Notes: generated by a model from the sequence alone, not told the origin. Numbered from the stretch's first letter, positions 24,284 through 36,077 are shown. The stretch is DNA of 64,000 nucleotides from Pictodentalium vernedei (GCA_031216915.1 CM062294.1:34680936-34744935); one strand, 5' to 3'. Made by a program: numbers and translations.

Positions 24284-25338
24284 ATGAATTATACCATGTA
24301 ATGCAGATGAACTCAGTGAGAATCAATCTCTTTCCAAATTTCCTGCTTACGGTACAGAATACAGAATTCGGCACTTCTGTTATGCATTTTTTAGGATGAA
24401 AGACTCTGACGCCGATGGGAATCGAACCCTTGCCTTGATGAGAGTACACTTCTGGGGCACCAACCGCCTAGCGAAACTGGACCAGCGCCATAGACCACTC
24501 GACTACCGACAAGCCCCAAAAGAGGCATGCTAGCAGATCGAGCGTCCACGGAATTGGCACAGTCCACACGAAATTACTCGGTATCCCCCAGAATTAGATT
24601 TTTACAATGAATTACACCATGTAATGCAGATGAAATCAGTGAGAATCAATCTCTTTTCCAAAATTCCTGCTTACGGTACAGAATACAGAATTCGGCAATT
24701 CTGTTATGCATTTTTTGGGATGAAAGACTCTGACGCCGATGGGGATCGAACCACTGCCTTGATGAGAGTGCACTTCTGCGGCACCAATCGCCTAGCGAAA
24801 CTGGACCGGCGCCATAGACCACTCAACTACCGACAAGCCCCAAAAGAGGCATGCTAGCAGATCGAGCGTCCACGAAACTGGCACAGTCCACACGAAATTA
24901 CTCGGTATCCCCCAGAATTAGTTTTTTACAATGAATTATACCATGTAATGCAGATGAAATCAATGAGAATCAATCTCTTTTCCAAATTTCCTGCTTACGG
25001 TACAGAATACAGAATTCGGCACTTCTGTTATGCATTTTTTAGGATGAAAGACTCTGACGCCGATGGGGATCGAAACACTGCCTTGATGAGAGTACACTTC
25101 TGCGGCACCAATCGCCTAGCGAAACTCGACCAGCGCCATAGACCATTCGACTACCGACAAGCCCCAAAAGAGGCATGCTAGCAGATCGAGCGTCCACGGA
25201 ACTGGCACAGTCCACACGAAATTACTCGGTATCCCCCAGAATTAGTTTTTTACAATGAATTATACCATGTAATGCAGATGAAATCAGTGAGAATCAATCT
25301 CTTTTTCAAATTTCCTGCTTACGGTACAGAATACAGAA
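24283..25338 (-). repeat. Left arm of inverted array: three ~324-bp units with tRNA-like module, minus orientation
   Basis: Three full units and one partial repeat at a period of about 324 bp. Each full unit carries, on the minus strand, a tRNA-derived module at about 24416-24525, 24739-24848 and 25063-25172. The B box reads ggttcgatcccc, and the A-box-like D arm 'gtcgagtggtctatggcg' resembles tRNA-Leu/Ser. The acceptor stem does not pair well, so these look tRNA-derived rather than working tRNA genes. The 77-residue ORF in each unit recurs only because the unit does. Confidence 0.85.
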
Positions 25339-25400
25339 TTCGAATGGTCATTTAAGATATTTTTGACAATACATTTCAAGTGTACTCGAATCCTTCAGGA
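25339..25400 (+). mobile_element. LINE debris at the inversion point
   Basis: 25339-25362 (tcgaatggtcatttaaga-attt) repeats the LINE 3' end at 24121-24143. It is followed directly by ttttgacaatacatttcaag and the next 20 bases, which repeat the LINE coding region at 23843-23883. The two pieces are in the opposite order to the LINE itself, as if one copy's tail joined another copy's body. The tRNA-module array changes direction exactly here. Confidence 0.85.
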
Positions 25401-26999
25401 ACAGAAGTGCCGAATTCTGTATTCTGTACCGTAAGCAGGAAATTTGGAAAAGAGATTGATTCTCACTGATTTCATCTGCATTACATGGTATAATTCATTG
25501 TAAAAAACTAATTCTGGGGGATACCGAGTAATTTCGTGTGGACTGTGCCAGTTCCGTGGACGCTCGATCTGCTAGCATGCCTCTTTTGGGGCTTGTCGGT
25601 AGTCGAGTGGTCTATGGCGCTGGTCCAGTTTCGCTAGGCGATTGGTGCCGCAGAAGTGTACTCTCATCAAGGCAGTGGTTCGATCCCCATCGGCGTCAGA
25701 GTCTTTCATCCTAAAAAATGCATAACAGAAGTGCCGAATTCTGTATTCTGTACCGTAAGCAGGAAATTTGGAAAAGAGATTGATTCTCACTGATTTCATC
25801 TGCATTACATGGTATAATTAATTGTAAAAAACTAATTCTGGGGGATACCGAGTAATTTCGTGTGGACTGTGCCAGTTCCGTGGACGCTCGATCTGCTAGC
25901 ATGCCTCTTTTGGGGCTTGTCGGTAGTCGAGAGGTCTATGGCGCTGGTCCAGTTTCGCTAGGCGATTGGTGCCGCAGAAGTGTACTCTCATCAAGGCAGT
26001 GGTTCGATCCCCATCGGCGTCAGAGTCTTTCATCCTAAAAAATGCATAACAGAAGTGCCGAATTCTGTATTTTGTACCGTAAGCAGGAAATTTGGAAAGA
26101 GATTGATTCTCACTGATTTCATCTGCATTACATGGTATAATTCATTGTAAAAAACTAATTCTGGGGGATACCGAGTAATTTCGTGGGTACTGTGCCAGTT
26201 CCGTGGACGCTCGATCTGCTAGCATGCCTCTTTTGGGGCTTGTCGGTAGTCGAGTGGTCTATGGCGCTGGTCCAGTTTCGCTAGGCGATTGGTGCCGCAG
26301 AAGTGTACTCTCATCAAGGCAGTGGTTCGATCCCCATCGGCGTCAGAGTCTTTCATCCTAAAAAATGCATAACAGCAGTACCGAATTCTGTATTCTGTAC
26401 CGTAAGCAGGAAATTTGGAAAAGAGATTGATTCTCACTGATTTCATCTGCATTACATGGTATAATTCATTGTAAAAAACTAATTCTGGGGGATACCGAGT
26501 AATTTCGTGTGGACTGTGCCAGTTCCGTGGACGCTCGATCTGCTAGCATGCCTCTTTTGGGGCTTGTCGGTAGTCGAGTGGTCTATGGCGCTGGTCCAGT
26601 TTCGCTAGGCGATTGGTGCCGCAGAAGTGTACTCTCATCAAGGCAGTGGTTCGATCCCCATCGGCGCAGAGTCTTTCATCCTAAAAAATGCACAACAGAA
26701 ATGCCGAATTCTGTATTCTGTACCGTAAGCAGGAAATTTGGAAAAGAGATTGATTCTCACTGATTTCATCTGCATTACATGGTATAATTCATTGTAAAAA
26801 ACTAATTCTGGGGGATACCGAGTAATTTCGTGTGGACTGTGCCAGTTCCGTGGATCTGCTAGCATGCCTCTTTTGGGGCTGGTCGGTAGTCGAGTGGTCT
26901 ATGGCGCTGGTCCAGTTTCGCTAGGCGATTGGTGCCGCAGAAGTGTACTCTCATCAAGGCAGTGGTTCGATCCCCATCGGCGTCAGAGTCTTTCATCCT
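25401..26999 (+). repeat. Right arm of inverted array: five ~324-bp units with tRNA-like module, plus orientation
   Basis: One partial and five tRNA-bearing units, the inverted counterpart of 24283-25338, with modules at about 25589-25700, 25914-26020, 26237-26345, 26561-26670 and 26882-26990. The units are very similar to each other, with single-base changes and small deletions (for example near 26667 and 26854). The arm ends mid-unit at 'tttcatccta', where (TA)n begins. With the left arm it forms a palindrome of about 1 kb per arm around 25370. The modules point away from the centre. Confidence 0.85.
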
Positions 27000-27021
27000 A
27001 TATATATATATATATATATAC
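27000..27021. repeat. (TA)n microsatellite at the right end of the inverted array
   Basis: Short TA tract where the last ~324-bp unit breaks off, mirroring 24227-24282. Confidence 0.95.
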
Positions 27022-28622
27022 ATTATGCAATATATGGAAGTATCTTGACATTCCTTACATTCCAGATCCTTTTAATTTTAAAGGGGTATATTAAAATTGG
27101 GTTCCGCCGGTTGTGGGTTTTCTAGAAAACTTTTCAGAATTTGTCTAACAGTATTTTTTTACCTCTTCCTTTCTACTTCAGTTTCTTTTCTTCTCGGTGG
27201 CATTACACTCCCGTTCAGTCAGAACTTGGCTTACGAGAACCTTTATCGCCACATTTCATTTCTTTCGTCGTCTGCGTGTATTTTTCTTGTTGTGTCTGTA
27301 CCCCGAAGAAGGTCTTCAGCAGACCGAAAGCTAGGTGAATTTTTTTTCCTGTTTTGTTTGAGCTTTATTTAGACGAATATCTTTCGCTCTAGGATCTTGT
27401 ATTTCTCAGATCCAGCACACTTGAAACAGATTTGTTTTATCAGAATATTGACCTCAAAACACTGTTCCAGCTACATTGAAGGTTAAGGTAAACTCTCCTC
27501 AGGCAAACATCAGAACAAATACAGGCGCTATGTAAACAGTTACAAATCGTCACTTACAACAATTCCAAAATTTCAGTTATTGTTAATTCTTTAATAAAAG
27601 TCAAGGGTAGGATTGTACATGTGCACTGATATACTGACAGAGTTAATAGAAACCCGTTACGGTTTGCCGTTGGGGCACTTGGTATGGTGGCTGGGTAGAG
27701 ATCGATTCCCGCCCTTGCCAATTTCCGAAAAACTTTACAGTTTTCTGTTCAGTCGCTCGGTCCTATTCCAATACCAGGTGGAACTCCTGCTTGACAAAGG
27801 CGACATAAAAGCAAATTCAAGCAGTTGCATCTTCACATATCTTCCATTAATTAAGAGTCTTAAGGTTCAAAAGCTGGGACCATACATCATTATATATATT
27901 CAGCTATGGCGCAATGGCATTGTCAATCACTTCGATTTATTCAGTGTTGTATTGACAACACCATTTGCTTTAATTTGATTAATATATTATGTAATATCAC
28001 TGGAAAATCGATTGTCAAATCACGTGCACATTATCTTTTATCATCCACAAGCGAGCCTATGAATTAATAATTGTACGACAACATCTCGTTAACTAACGTT
28101 TCAATATGCGTGACAACACCACATAATGTTTGTTCCAGAGATATTGCACAGTGACTTGCATCCCAATGTGCACCGATAAACTAAAGATGTTTCAACTGTG
28201 TGACATCTGTAACTTCTTGATTCAGTCGTATTTTTTTGTTCATCAGAAAGGTTGGGAAAACACCATACAGGAAAGGTATAGCTTGTATAATATTCATCAT
28301 TTTATCTATTAACCATTTCCTTTTATTTTACTTTCCATAGCAGCAATTCATTTTGTGCATTTGCCCATCCCTAGGTCCAGGAAATGAGATGCAGGGACCG
28401 ACCTGGGCATGCGCCAGTGCGTATTTGGTTCTGAAACATCAGGACCTGACTCTTAAATCTCAGAAATAGGCTTCTCAGTTGGCGCGTAACTTCTCAAATC
28501 ATATTTTGATATTCTTTCGATGGATAATCGAGAGAGACACTCTAACATGTATTATATATATGATTATCCTTTATCATTGTTGTAGAGTGCTTAAGTTAAT
28601 ACTTCAAGTCTTAATTACCAAG
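27022..28622. other. Intergenic, nothing firmly recognised
   Basis: A phrase near 27302, ccccgaagaaggtcttcagc followed by agaccgaaagct, is of a kind often seen near the ends of Penelope-like elements, but no coding region supports that. The ORFs at 27097-27372 and 27613-27978 match nothing I recognise. Confidence 0.35.
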
Positions 28623-28710
28623 CATTAATCTTCACTGTGGTTTCTGATCAAGTCTTGGCTGCCTAAATAGGCAGCCAAGACTTGATCAGAAACCACAGTG
28701 AAGATTAATG
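28623..28710. repeat. Perfect palindrome, 43-bp arms
   Basis: cattaatcttcactgtggtt and the following 23 bases are exactly reverse-complemented up to 28710, leaving a 2-nt centre within 'gcctaaataggc'. No mismatch was found. No target duplication was recognised. A transcript would fold into a long hairpin. Confidence 0.95.
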
Positions 28711-29067
28711 TTTGCTATGGTGTACTAAATGAAAATGATGAGAGCTATTACATACTTGCAGTGTGTGTTACAAACAGCAGTGTGACTCCGTAAATTGAAA
28801 TCTGGCGCATGAATTGAAAAAATAGGCTTCGAGCCTAGAGCGTATTTTAAATAGTCCTGATCGGTAACTGAGATGGGTGTGAGTGCAATTGCTCCAGTCA
28901 GCACCAGTGTTTTCTATTTTACTGGAGCTAAAAAATGCACTCGTAGAAAAATACTGTAGAGCACTATTATACTGCGAGGGCAACAAATGTGTGTTGTTCT
29001 GAGAAAGCAGCACTGTGCAGTCAGTGATAAATAAGTTACTGTTACAATTCAGCAATTCCTTATACAC

Positions 29068-29306
29068 TTAACCCCTTGAACCCGATCGGCCGCTTTTCTG
29101 GCCAGGGACATGATACGCCATAACGTCATTAAATAGAATGGCTGTTCGGTAAATGTGTGGGGTAGAGCAATCAATATTATCAACGTGCAGCCCCGAGGTT
29201 GCATGTTGAAAATATTGATTGGTCTACCCCACATAATGAATATGGACTCTTGTAATTGCTGCCATTTAACTGGTATGGAAGATACCACTTGAGTTAAAAG
29301 GGTTAA
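29068..29306. mobile_element. piggyBac-like MITE, family B, copy 1
   Basis: TTAA-CCCCTTGAACCC … AAAAGGG-TTAA. The inner arms include 'gtggggtagagcaatcaata' against 'atattgattggtctacccca'. It shares 'gggacatgatacg', 'gtgtggggta' and 'gaagataccact'-like phrases with 47327-47549. No ORF of interest. Confidence 0.8.
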
Positions 29307-30018
29307 GGTTTTTGGTGTTTGATGACAGTATTCCCTTTAAAATTCATATATTAACATTTTACGGGTGCAATTCCCCCCCCCCCCCCCCCGCCTGAATTCA
29401 CGGGCGCTTAAAACAGCACCCGTCAATCCAGCAATGATCCCTCTCCTGCACTCAAGGACTTTCGTTGAACTTCCATCATATATCATAATCTGAAATATAG
29501 TTGTATCTTTTCGAATATAAATTGTACTTTCGTTGAATTTCCACTATATTTGACTACAGCATAATCTGGAAGATAACTGTGTCATTCCGAATGTAAATAG
29601 TACTTTCGCTAAATTTCCATTACATTTGAATATAGCACAATCTGAAAGGTAGCTGTGCCATTCCGAATATAAATATCTGATTATCACTTTTCGTGTTTTC
29701 GTTCGTTTTAGAAACAAGAGGTTAACACTTCCAACACTGTTACTCTAAATTGTATTGTTTTAAACACTGCTGTTGGTGGGTAAATGGAACAGTGTATTTT
29801 GTATTCTGGTGCAGGGGTGGGGGTGGGGGTTCATTGATAGGTTAACCCGAAAACCCTACAGGATTTTAGGATTAAACTATTACTGAGCTCACCCCCTCCC
29901 CTCCCGCTTGCCTATATACTCTTGAGCGGTCTTACGGTTGTATCGGAAAAATATTATGCATAACGGGTTGAAGTTGTTAAATACTGTTCTACCACCTTCA
30001 TAGTTGCATTTGAGAAAT
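29307..30018. other. Intergenic with poly-C tract and short direct repeats
   Basis: A run of about 19 C lies near 29371-29390. The phrase 'actttcgttgaa/ctttcgctaaattt' with 'gaatataaat' occurs three times at about 29457-29672, a diverged repeat of roughly 80 bp. A G-rich run lies near 29810-29830. Confidence 0.5.
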
Positions 30019-30042
30019 CAAAGTACAGTACAGAGCCTCCAT

Positions 30043-30097
<55 letters not shown>

Positions 30098-30350
30098 TTT
30101 GCCTCTAGCGGCTCATCAGTATCTAAGACTGCAGAACAGCAGCCGTGGACTGGTCACTTTCCACGGATGGTGAATATTTCCACGAGCACAATAATAACAA
30201 TAATTATAGGAATAATCATCAAAAATTTATTAATTAAAATTTTGCTGCTGATGAGTTTTATTACCTCGTAATCGCATGCGTAGACATCACTGCCCACGCG
30301 TGGTTTACGACCAGTCCACAGCGACTGTACTGTAAATGGAGGCGCTAAAA
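30019..30350. mobile_element. Possible inverted-repeat element with (TTTA)n inside one end
   Basis: gcctccattta at about 30034 and 'gtggactggtc' at about 30145 are matched in inverted order near the right end (gaccagtccac at about 30308; taaatggaggc at about 30333). About 15 TTTA units (30042-30103) have expanded inside the left end. Boundaries and superfamily are uncertain. Confidence 0.45.
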
Positions 30351-30437
30351 CCATATTTACTGTTATAAAAGAAGTAATTATATAAAATGTTTAAAAAAAC
30401 CCATTAAAAACATGAAATGAGTAGGGTGAATGATGAC

Positions 30438-30500
30438 AAATTTATTTATTTATTGGTGCTTAACGCCACATCAGCAGTTAAGGCTATGTCGTTGCGAGTA
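30438..30500 (-). mobile_element. SINE 3' end
   Basis: tttatttatttattggtgct followed by taacgccacatcagc is the reverse complement of a SINE tail (…caccaataaataaa), matching the 3' ends of the other copies. The body is not recognisable. Confidence 0.55.
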
Positions 30501-31639
30501 AACGATAAAACATAAAAGAAGACTTTGACAATTATGAAATCAAATGAGGGAATATAAAAAAAAAATAATTATAGTCCTGGGGCCAGGGGAACCCACCATG
30601 CACCCCCCCCCCCCTTCAGCATTCACTGGGACATCTATTATCTTTATGTAATATACTATTAAGAAAAAGTAGGGGATATCCAAACTGATGCTGATATTTT
30701 CGGAAAATGGTATTGGATACGCGTGATTGGACACATCAGTATGTTACCAAGTTTAGTGTGGATCATGAATGCCACCGGCACACGAAAACTCGTGCAGGTT
30801 TTTCGCGCGAGCGCCGCGTTAATGGCTGTGAGGTACGTTTTGAAATTTTCCTTGTACTGGACGGGCTTTTTCGGAGGTCTCATCGTTCCTTTCTTGGTAT
30901 AAACTAGTTCATCAATAGCTTCTGGTCGAAACGTAACTTTTGAGGTGGAATGTGTGTTTGTATTGCACGGACGCAATATCAGAAAAAAGTATATACCTTT
31001 GAAAAGGTCCAAGATTATCCTTGTACAGGAAACTGTAGTTTGACGACTTGTCTGTGTGCTTGTTAACATTGAAGAGAGTGAAGATTTGTTCTGTCATCGG
31101 TTCGAGGGTGATGGATTCATTCAGCTGATCTCGGTGTTGGTTCTGGAGCAGGAACGGCAGAATAGGAACAGTCGGCGCAGGAATGGAAACGGTCGGTGCA
31201 ACACTTGTCAGACACCCAACTGTCGCTGAAATCATTCACCAGATGCCACAGTGCAATGCCTCAATTGTCTTGTTGATGAAAATATAAATATTTCTTCATA
31301 TATCTCACTTTTATCAAATACCCCCTACCTTTTTTAAATAGTATATTTAGCTAGTGGAATTTTAAAACTTGTACCCGAAAAATGAAGTGAAACAATCGAT
31401 GTTCTTTTGGCGATAAACACAAGCGGCTTTTTAGAAGTAGAAAATGCACGAGAGTAGTAGGATATGTACCCGATGGACCCCCGTTACCCAGATTTTTGCC
31501 TGTGCAGCTAGTGTTAAATTCCCATAGGAACCGGATTTTTGAACAAGTGTACTCGGAATAGGGTAGGAACTACTGGGATTACGTACCACCTTAACAGTAA
31601 CAGGATGATACAATACATTCGATACATTAATACTTTCAA
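30501..31639. other. Intergenic; two overlapping minus-strand ORFs of unknown meaning
   Basis: Minus-strand ORFs at 30659-31069 and 30912-31235 overlap in different frames. Neither shows a family motif I know, and no splice context is clear. A poly-C run lies near 30602-30615. Confidence 0.35.
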
Positions 31640-32800
31640 CGGTTAAGATGGGATGTACAGGGGCATATGCCAAACATACTCTGCTGCCGTTCTATACTAC
31701 CAGGCATTAATCCCACACCACAATACCGCTTGATAATATGAAGCATCTGGTGGATTAGTAGTTCCAAGTGCTAACAAGAGACCTACAGGGGTATATACAG
31801 CCTATGCTATACTACAGTTCTGAACTACCAAGCATTACCCCCACTCCCACAATACCACTGACCTATCATAACGTACTAGATATACCTGCCATATAATAAA
31901 ACAAAGCAATCAGTTGGTTAATAGTACCAAGCACTAACAGGAGGCCTACAGGAGTATATACCGCCCATTCTATACTATCGTCCTAAACTACCAAGCATAC
32001 CCCTACCCACGATAGCCATTGGCCTAGCATTACATACTACTTATACCAATCATAGGATAACATGAAGCATTAGGCGGGTTAATAGTACTATGGCTAGCAT
32101 GGGACCTGTAGGGGTACAACGCGTACATCCTATACCACGACACTAGGCGACCATGCATTACACACTACCCACTCCACAATGACGGCTGGCCCCGCATTAC
32201 ATACTACCTAGACCAGTTACAGAAAAAGTATGAAGCATTAAGTCGATTAGTAATACAATGGCTTTCCCGGGGGGGGGGGGGGGCACAGAGTATATATCGC
32301 TCATGCTATACTGCCGTTCTATACTTCCAGGCATTACCCCCACCCCACAATACCACTTGACATGCCATAACGTACTACATATACCAGTCATAGAATAATA
32401 CAAAGCAATGAGTTGGTTAATAATACCGAGGACTAACACGGGACCTACAGCGGTATATACAATGCATGCTATGCCCCAGTTCTAAACAAACGATTATAAT
32501 ACTGCCTGGCCTAGAATTACGAACTACTAATACCAGCCATAAGATAATACAAATGATTCGGTAGGTTAATAGTAGTAAGGGGGTAATAGGCCAACATACC
32601 ATTCATCCTATACTGCCAATCTAAACCACCAAGGACTGTCTCGCAATACCGCACTGGCCAACCATACATGAGCCCCATCCCCACAGTACTGCTTGACCCA
32701 GTTACAGCAGACATAGGATGATATGAAAGTGCAAGGGCTAATAGCATACCTTCATGGATATATACCATTAATAACATATCACCCACCCCCTTTACGAGAA
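31640..32800. repeat. Degenerate tandem repeat, ~130-180-bp units
   Basis: Phrases such as acctacaggggtatatac, 'ctatactaccaggcatta', 'cacaataccactt' and 'agcaatgagttggttaat' return in the same order about seven times (for example near 31657, 31787, 31950, 32108, 32270 and 32448). Units vary in length and are strongly diverged. No gene. Confidence 0.7.
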
Positions 32801-33289
32801 GTCCGACGCCCTGACCCGAACAACGTTATGTCAGATTGTATAGTGGACAGCAACAGTGGTCAACGTCTCTATGACGTCGCGTGCGCATCATGACGTCAAT
32901 AGCAACGTCAAAAAGAAAACTCACCTTCCCCTTCCATGTTCCATCACATACCCATACTACATACACAGAGCCCTGTGTTTACATATATCACTACACATAC
33001 AATAGCATACTGTGTATGCAGTACGTACACCATTTACCGGATGTATGGGGTCGGCATTTTGCACCGGTAAAAGTTGCACCGGCAAAAATTCGGTTACTAT
33101 GGGAATTTAACACTAGCTGCACCGGCAAAAGTCCGGGTAATGGGGGTTGATCGGGTTCATACCCTACTACTCGCGAGATAACGGGTGGTAAAATAAAAAC
33201 ACGTCACTTTTTCACACCAGGCTGTCTTCTTTGTCAATATTTTAAATAAAAAAGTTAATTTACTCATAATAGTCCAGGCAAAGGATGAT

Positions 33290-33935
33290 AGACTTAAACC
33301 AAATATGTACAGAAATGGTTTAAACGTTTCGGAGTCCATGGACATCCCTCAATTGCATAAAAAAATCTGAGCTCCAAGATCTGCGCGTTCCCGCGAAATC
33401 CATTATGACGTCCAAGATGGCCGCCAAAACGAACTTGAAAAGCTTTACACATTTTAATTCCCATATTTGACAATATAGGCTTATTTATATATGAATCGTG
33501 ATCTACATACGAATCTTCATTATATTGTATCAAATTCGGCCATTTTATATCCAAAGTGACCGCCAAAGCGAGGCACGGAAATGGAAGAAAATATGTTGTC
33601 AGTCGAATTTCGCAAAATATTGTATCAATGTTTTGAATTTCTAGGAGGATTCGCAAAATTACCCATCATTCATACTGAATGGTACCTCCGCGTAAATTAA
33701 GACATTTCACAGCACCTGCGTTCACGATTTGAAGCAACAAATATTTTTCAAACATAGAAGTACATATAGTCCAGTCCAAATACGACATAAAACAATGTAC
33801 AGAATTGGTTTTATCTTTTTTAGAATCTACGAACCTTCCTCAACAACAACAACAACAAAAACAATCCGAGCTCGAATTCGCGCGCGTTTTTAAAAAAAAA
33901 ATAGGATGACGTCCAAGATGGCCGACGATTGTGAA
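33290..33935. repeat. Diverged ~510-bp duplication with 'gacgtccaagatggccg'
   Basis: The order 'tagtccag … tgtacagaa-tggttt … cctcaa … gagct … cgcg … atgacgtccaagatggccg' occurs at about 33270-33425 and again at about 33770-33925. An intermediate related phrase, 'atccaaagtgaccgccaa', lies at about 33550. Related words occur near 1428 and 1545. Probably an old duplicated repeat. Confidence 0.5.
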
Positions 33936-34261
33936 CAGACGACCAAGTCATTTTGTTGACATCACGCATTAATGAATCTTTAAAACTTCGGTTCTCTTAC
34001 AACGCTTATATGTTATACAATAACCAGAGATACAGTTAAAATTGGAATAAGCATTTTATCAGGTACAACTATTGCCAGAGCACTGAGAGGCCATGTGATC
34101 GTTGATGTTGCTCTCAATACAATTTTAATTTCTGAGATTTTTTATCTAGATATTATACTGACAAGGTTTGCTCCTCCGACGAAGACAGAGAACAGAATAT
34201 ATCATAAACGGCCCATCTGCTGTGCACCTCCACCATAGTAAGAGCTGATAGGGAGCAAGTC

Positions 34262-35830
34262 CACACAGACATATGAAAAATTTCATGATGCTGCAGTCTT
34301 GCTGGATTCTCTGTTGAGGGGTGATACAACAGTAACCGAAGTCTTGGTAGACAAACATCTAACCGAAACAAAGAAGATATTAACAGAACACATGTGTGAA
34401 TTACTATAATACAAGACAGTAAAACTATGGCTCCAGTATTCCGAAATGACAAAGCTCCTACGATCGTTTATTAGTGCTGAAAGAACTAGTGACTGGCAAC
34501 TCCACCTCGGAGTGTTGAGGAATATATTATGAGTTTTCGAGGCGGCCGGTGACAATCTATATGTAAAATATGTTAGCATCTATCTCTCCGCCATGCAGGA
34601 CCTAGATAAAACAAGTCCTGGGGTATTCCAAATGTTTCTATGTGGCTATCTCTACAATGAGGAACGGCACTGGGGTGGAGATTGGACGGATCTGGTGATA
34701 GAGCAGAAACTAATGAGAAATTTTAAAACCCCTTGGGGACTTACCAGAGATAGTCGGCTGACAGAATAGGAACGGGCTATTTATGTCCCCTCCAAAACCT
34801 GCTTGTTCTGTACTTAATGACGGCATGCAGAATAAATCAGGGTGTTCAAATAACACAGGTGAGCGGCACAAAGATTCCAGACAGACAAGAAAATCAAGAG
34901 ATGAACACGATACAGTAACTGTATTGAGACATTTGTGGGAGGGAAACACCGTCGTATGTGTGTCGGGGCAGAGGATTATGCAGACGGGCGTTGTTTCCAA
35001 TCTCAGTAATGTCGAGACAGCACGTGATATTGGAGAAGGAGTTGCGTCTAAAATGGTTGGCACTTCTGGGTACCTCTTTCTGTTTTGTTTTGAGACCCTG
35101 ATTCGGCTTGAGGTTGACAGAGGGTAAATTTGGTGATGCTACCCTGCTGTGCAGGGTAGCATCACCACATTCACCCTCTGGGGACCTCATTTACGCCAAT
35201 GATTACATCTTTTCGAAGAAGGAACAAGTCATACAAATGAATGATAAATGTGGATTGAAAGTAGGTGGATGTGATTGTGAACAGTACCCGACGACGAGTT
35301 GTCGGCTGTGTTTTCCTATAAGTCGAGTACATACCAGACGTATTTATTCGAGTCTCCTGACCGTTTGAAAGAGGCAGCTAAGCTTGCGTTAGCGTAGGCT
35401 GTCCGTTCAACAGTCAAGCGACATGCCCATTTTGACTTTAACTCTGTTAAATATGTTTCAGATGGTGGAATGCTGTCACCCTGACTCTCGTGGGCTAGAG
35501 TGAAAACCCTCAGGCAAATTTGCGAGGCATATGTAAACTTTTTCAAGTCCCATTATGTGGTTTACGTGGCTGCAAAAAGGATGTATCAACTAAGGAAAAT
35601 ACACACTGCAGACGATTCGGATCGAAGGGCTGTGTATGGCGCATCGTCGACTCCAAAACGAGTCTTGCTAGTAGTAAAAACAAGCAAGCATTCTCCATAT
35701 TGTTCAGTGGATATCTTGAGCAGGGTGAAATTAGTACCATGCATGCCAATTGGCCTCTCATTTCGAATTGTGATTACATACCCAGACAACTCCAGAAACT
35801 TTATAAGTGTTAACCCTTTACCGAACATGA
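34262..35830 (+). pseudogene. Decayed copy of a recurrent uncharacterised invertebrate protein
   Basis: In the plus strand, several frames spell blocks I recognise from long predicted proteins that recur in many copies in invertebrate genomes and have no assigned function. The first is a block near 34268-34360 (YEKFHDAAVLLDSLLRGD). The second, near 34430-34720, includes MTKLLRSFISAERTSDWQLH and DLVIEQKLMRNFKT. The third, near 34850-35070, includes GERHKDSRQTRKSRD and VSNLSNVETARDIGEG. A fourth, near 35590-35760, has STKENTHCRR and a LFSGYLEQG-like phrase. At least four stops and three frame changes separate them, and a hairpin at 35119-35180 interrupts the order. It is plainly dead. Multi-copy occurrence suggests a mobile or selfish origin (inference); the family name is unknown to me. 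Confidence 0.5.
35119..35180. repeat. Hairpin, ~28-bp arms
   Basis: gagggtaaatttggtgatgc and taccctgc pair with gcagggtagcatcaccacat and tcaccctc around a 3-nt loop (tgt), with one or two mismatches. It lies inside the decayed gene at 34262-35830. Confidence 0.85.
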
Positions 35831-35927
35831 AAAGCAGACGACACTTGCAAAAAAAATTCTTGAATAACTATTTTTTTCTCATTTTTTGTATCAAAAACAC
35901 AGGTTATGACTCCTCGTTGGAACGAGT
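35810..35927. mobile_element. Half of a family A piggyBac-like MITE
   Basis: TTAA-CCCTTTACCG at 35810, then aacatgaaaagcagacgaca and 'ttcttgaataacta', match the family A arm through 'ctcctcgttggaacgag', the exact centre of the complete copies. The second arm is missing and a different palindrome follows. Confidence 0.75.
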
Positions 35928-35944
35928 TTTTCCTGGCTTCAAAA

Positions 35945-36077
35945 ATGCCACTCTGGGTACAAAAATGCTACTTGAGGTACAAAACCCTATGGAGAATCCT
36001 ATGTTAATTTTGTACCTCAAGTGGCACCATTGGGGTATGGGGAATTCAGTGTTAAATGCTTGTACCCAGAGTGGCAC
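35945..36077. repeat. Nested inverted repeat beside the half MITE
   Basis: 'tgccactctgggtacaaa' at the left pairs with 'tgtacccagagtggca' at the right. An inner pair, 'gctacttgaggtacaaa' and 'tttgtacctcaagtggc', is nested inside. It may be the loop of a different MITE that replaced the missing arm of the element at 35810. Confidence 0.7.

Noticed and set aside
24181-24449. ORFs with alternating Ile-Tyr
   Set aside because: They translate the (TA)n microsatellite.
24416-26990. Eight functional tRNA genes
   Set aside because: A and B boxes are present, but the acceptor and anticodon arms do not fold convincingly, so they are treated as tRNA-derived modules of a repeat.
27290-27345. Penelope-like terminal motif (gaagaaggtcttcagcagac)
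   Set aside because: No reverse transcriptase or GIY-YIG region nearby; the phrase alone is not enough.
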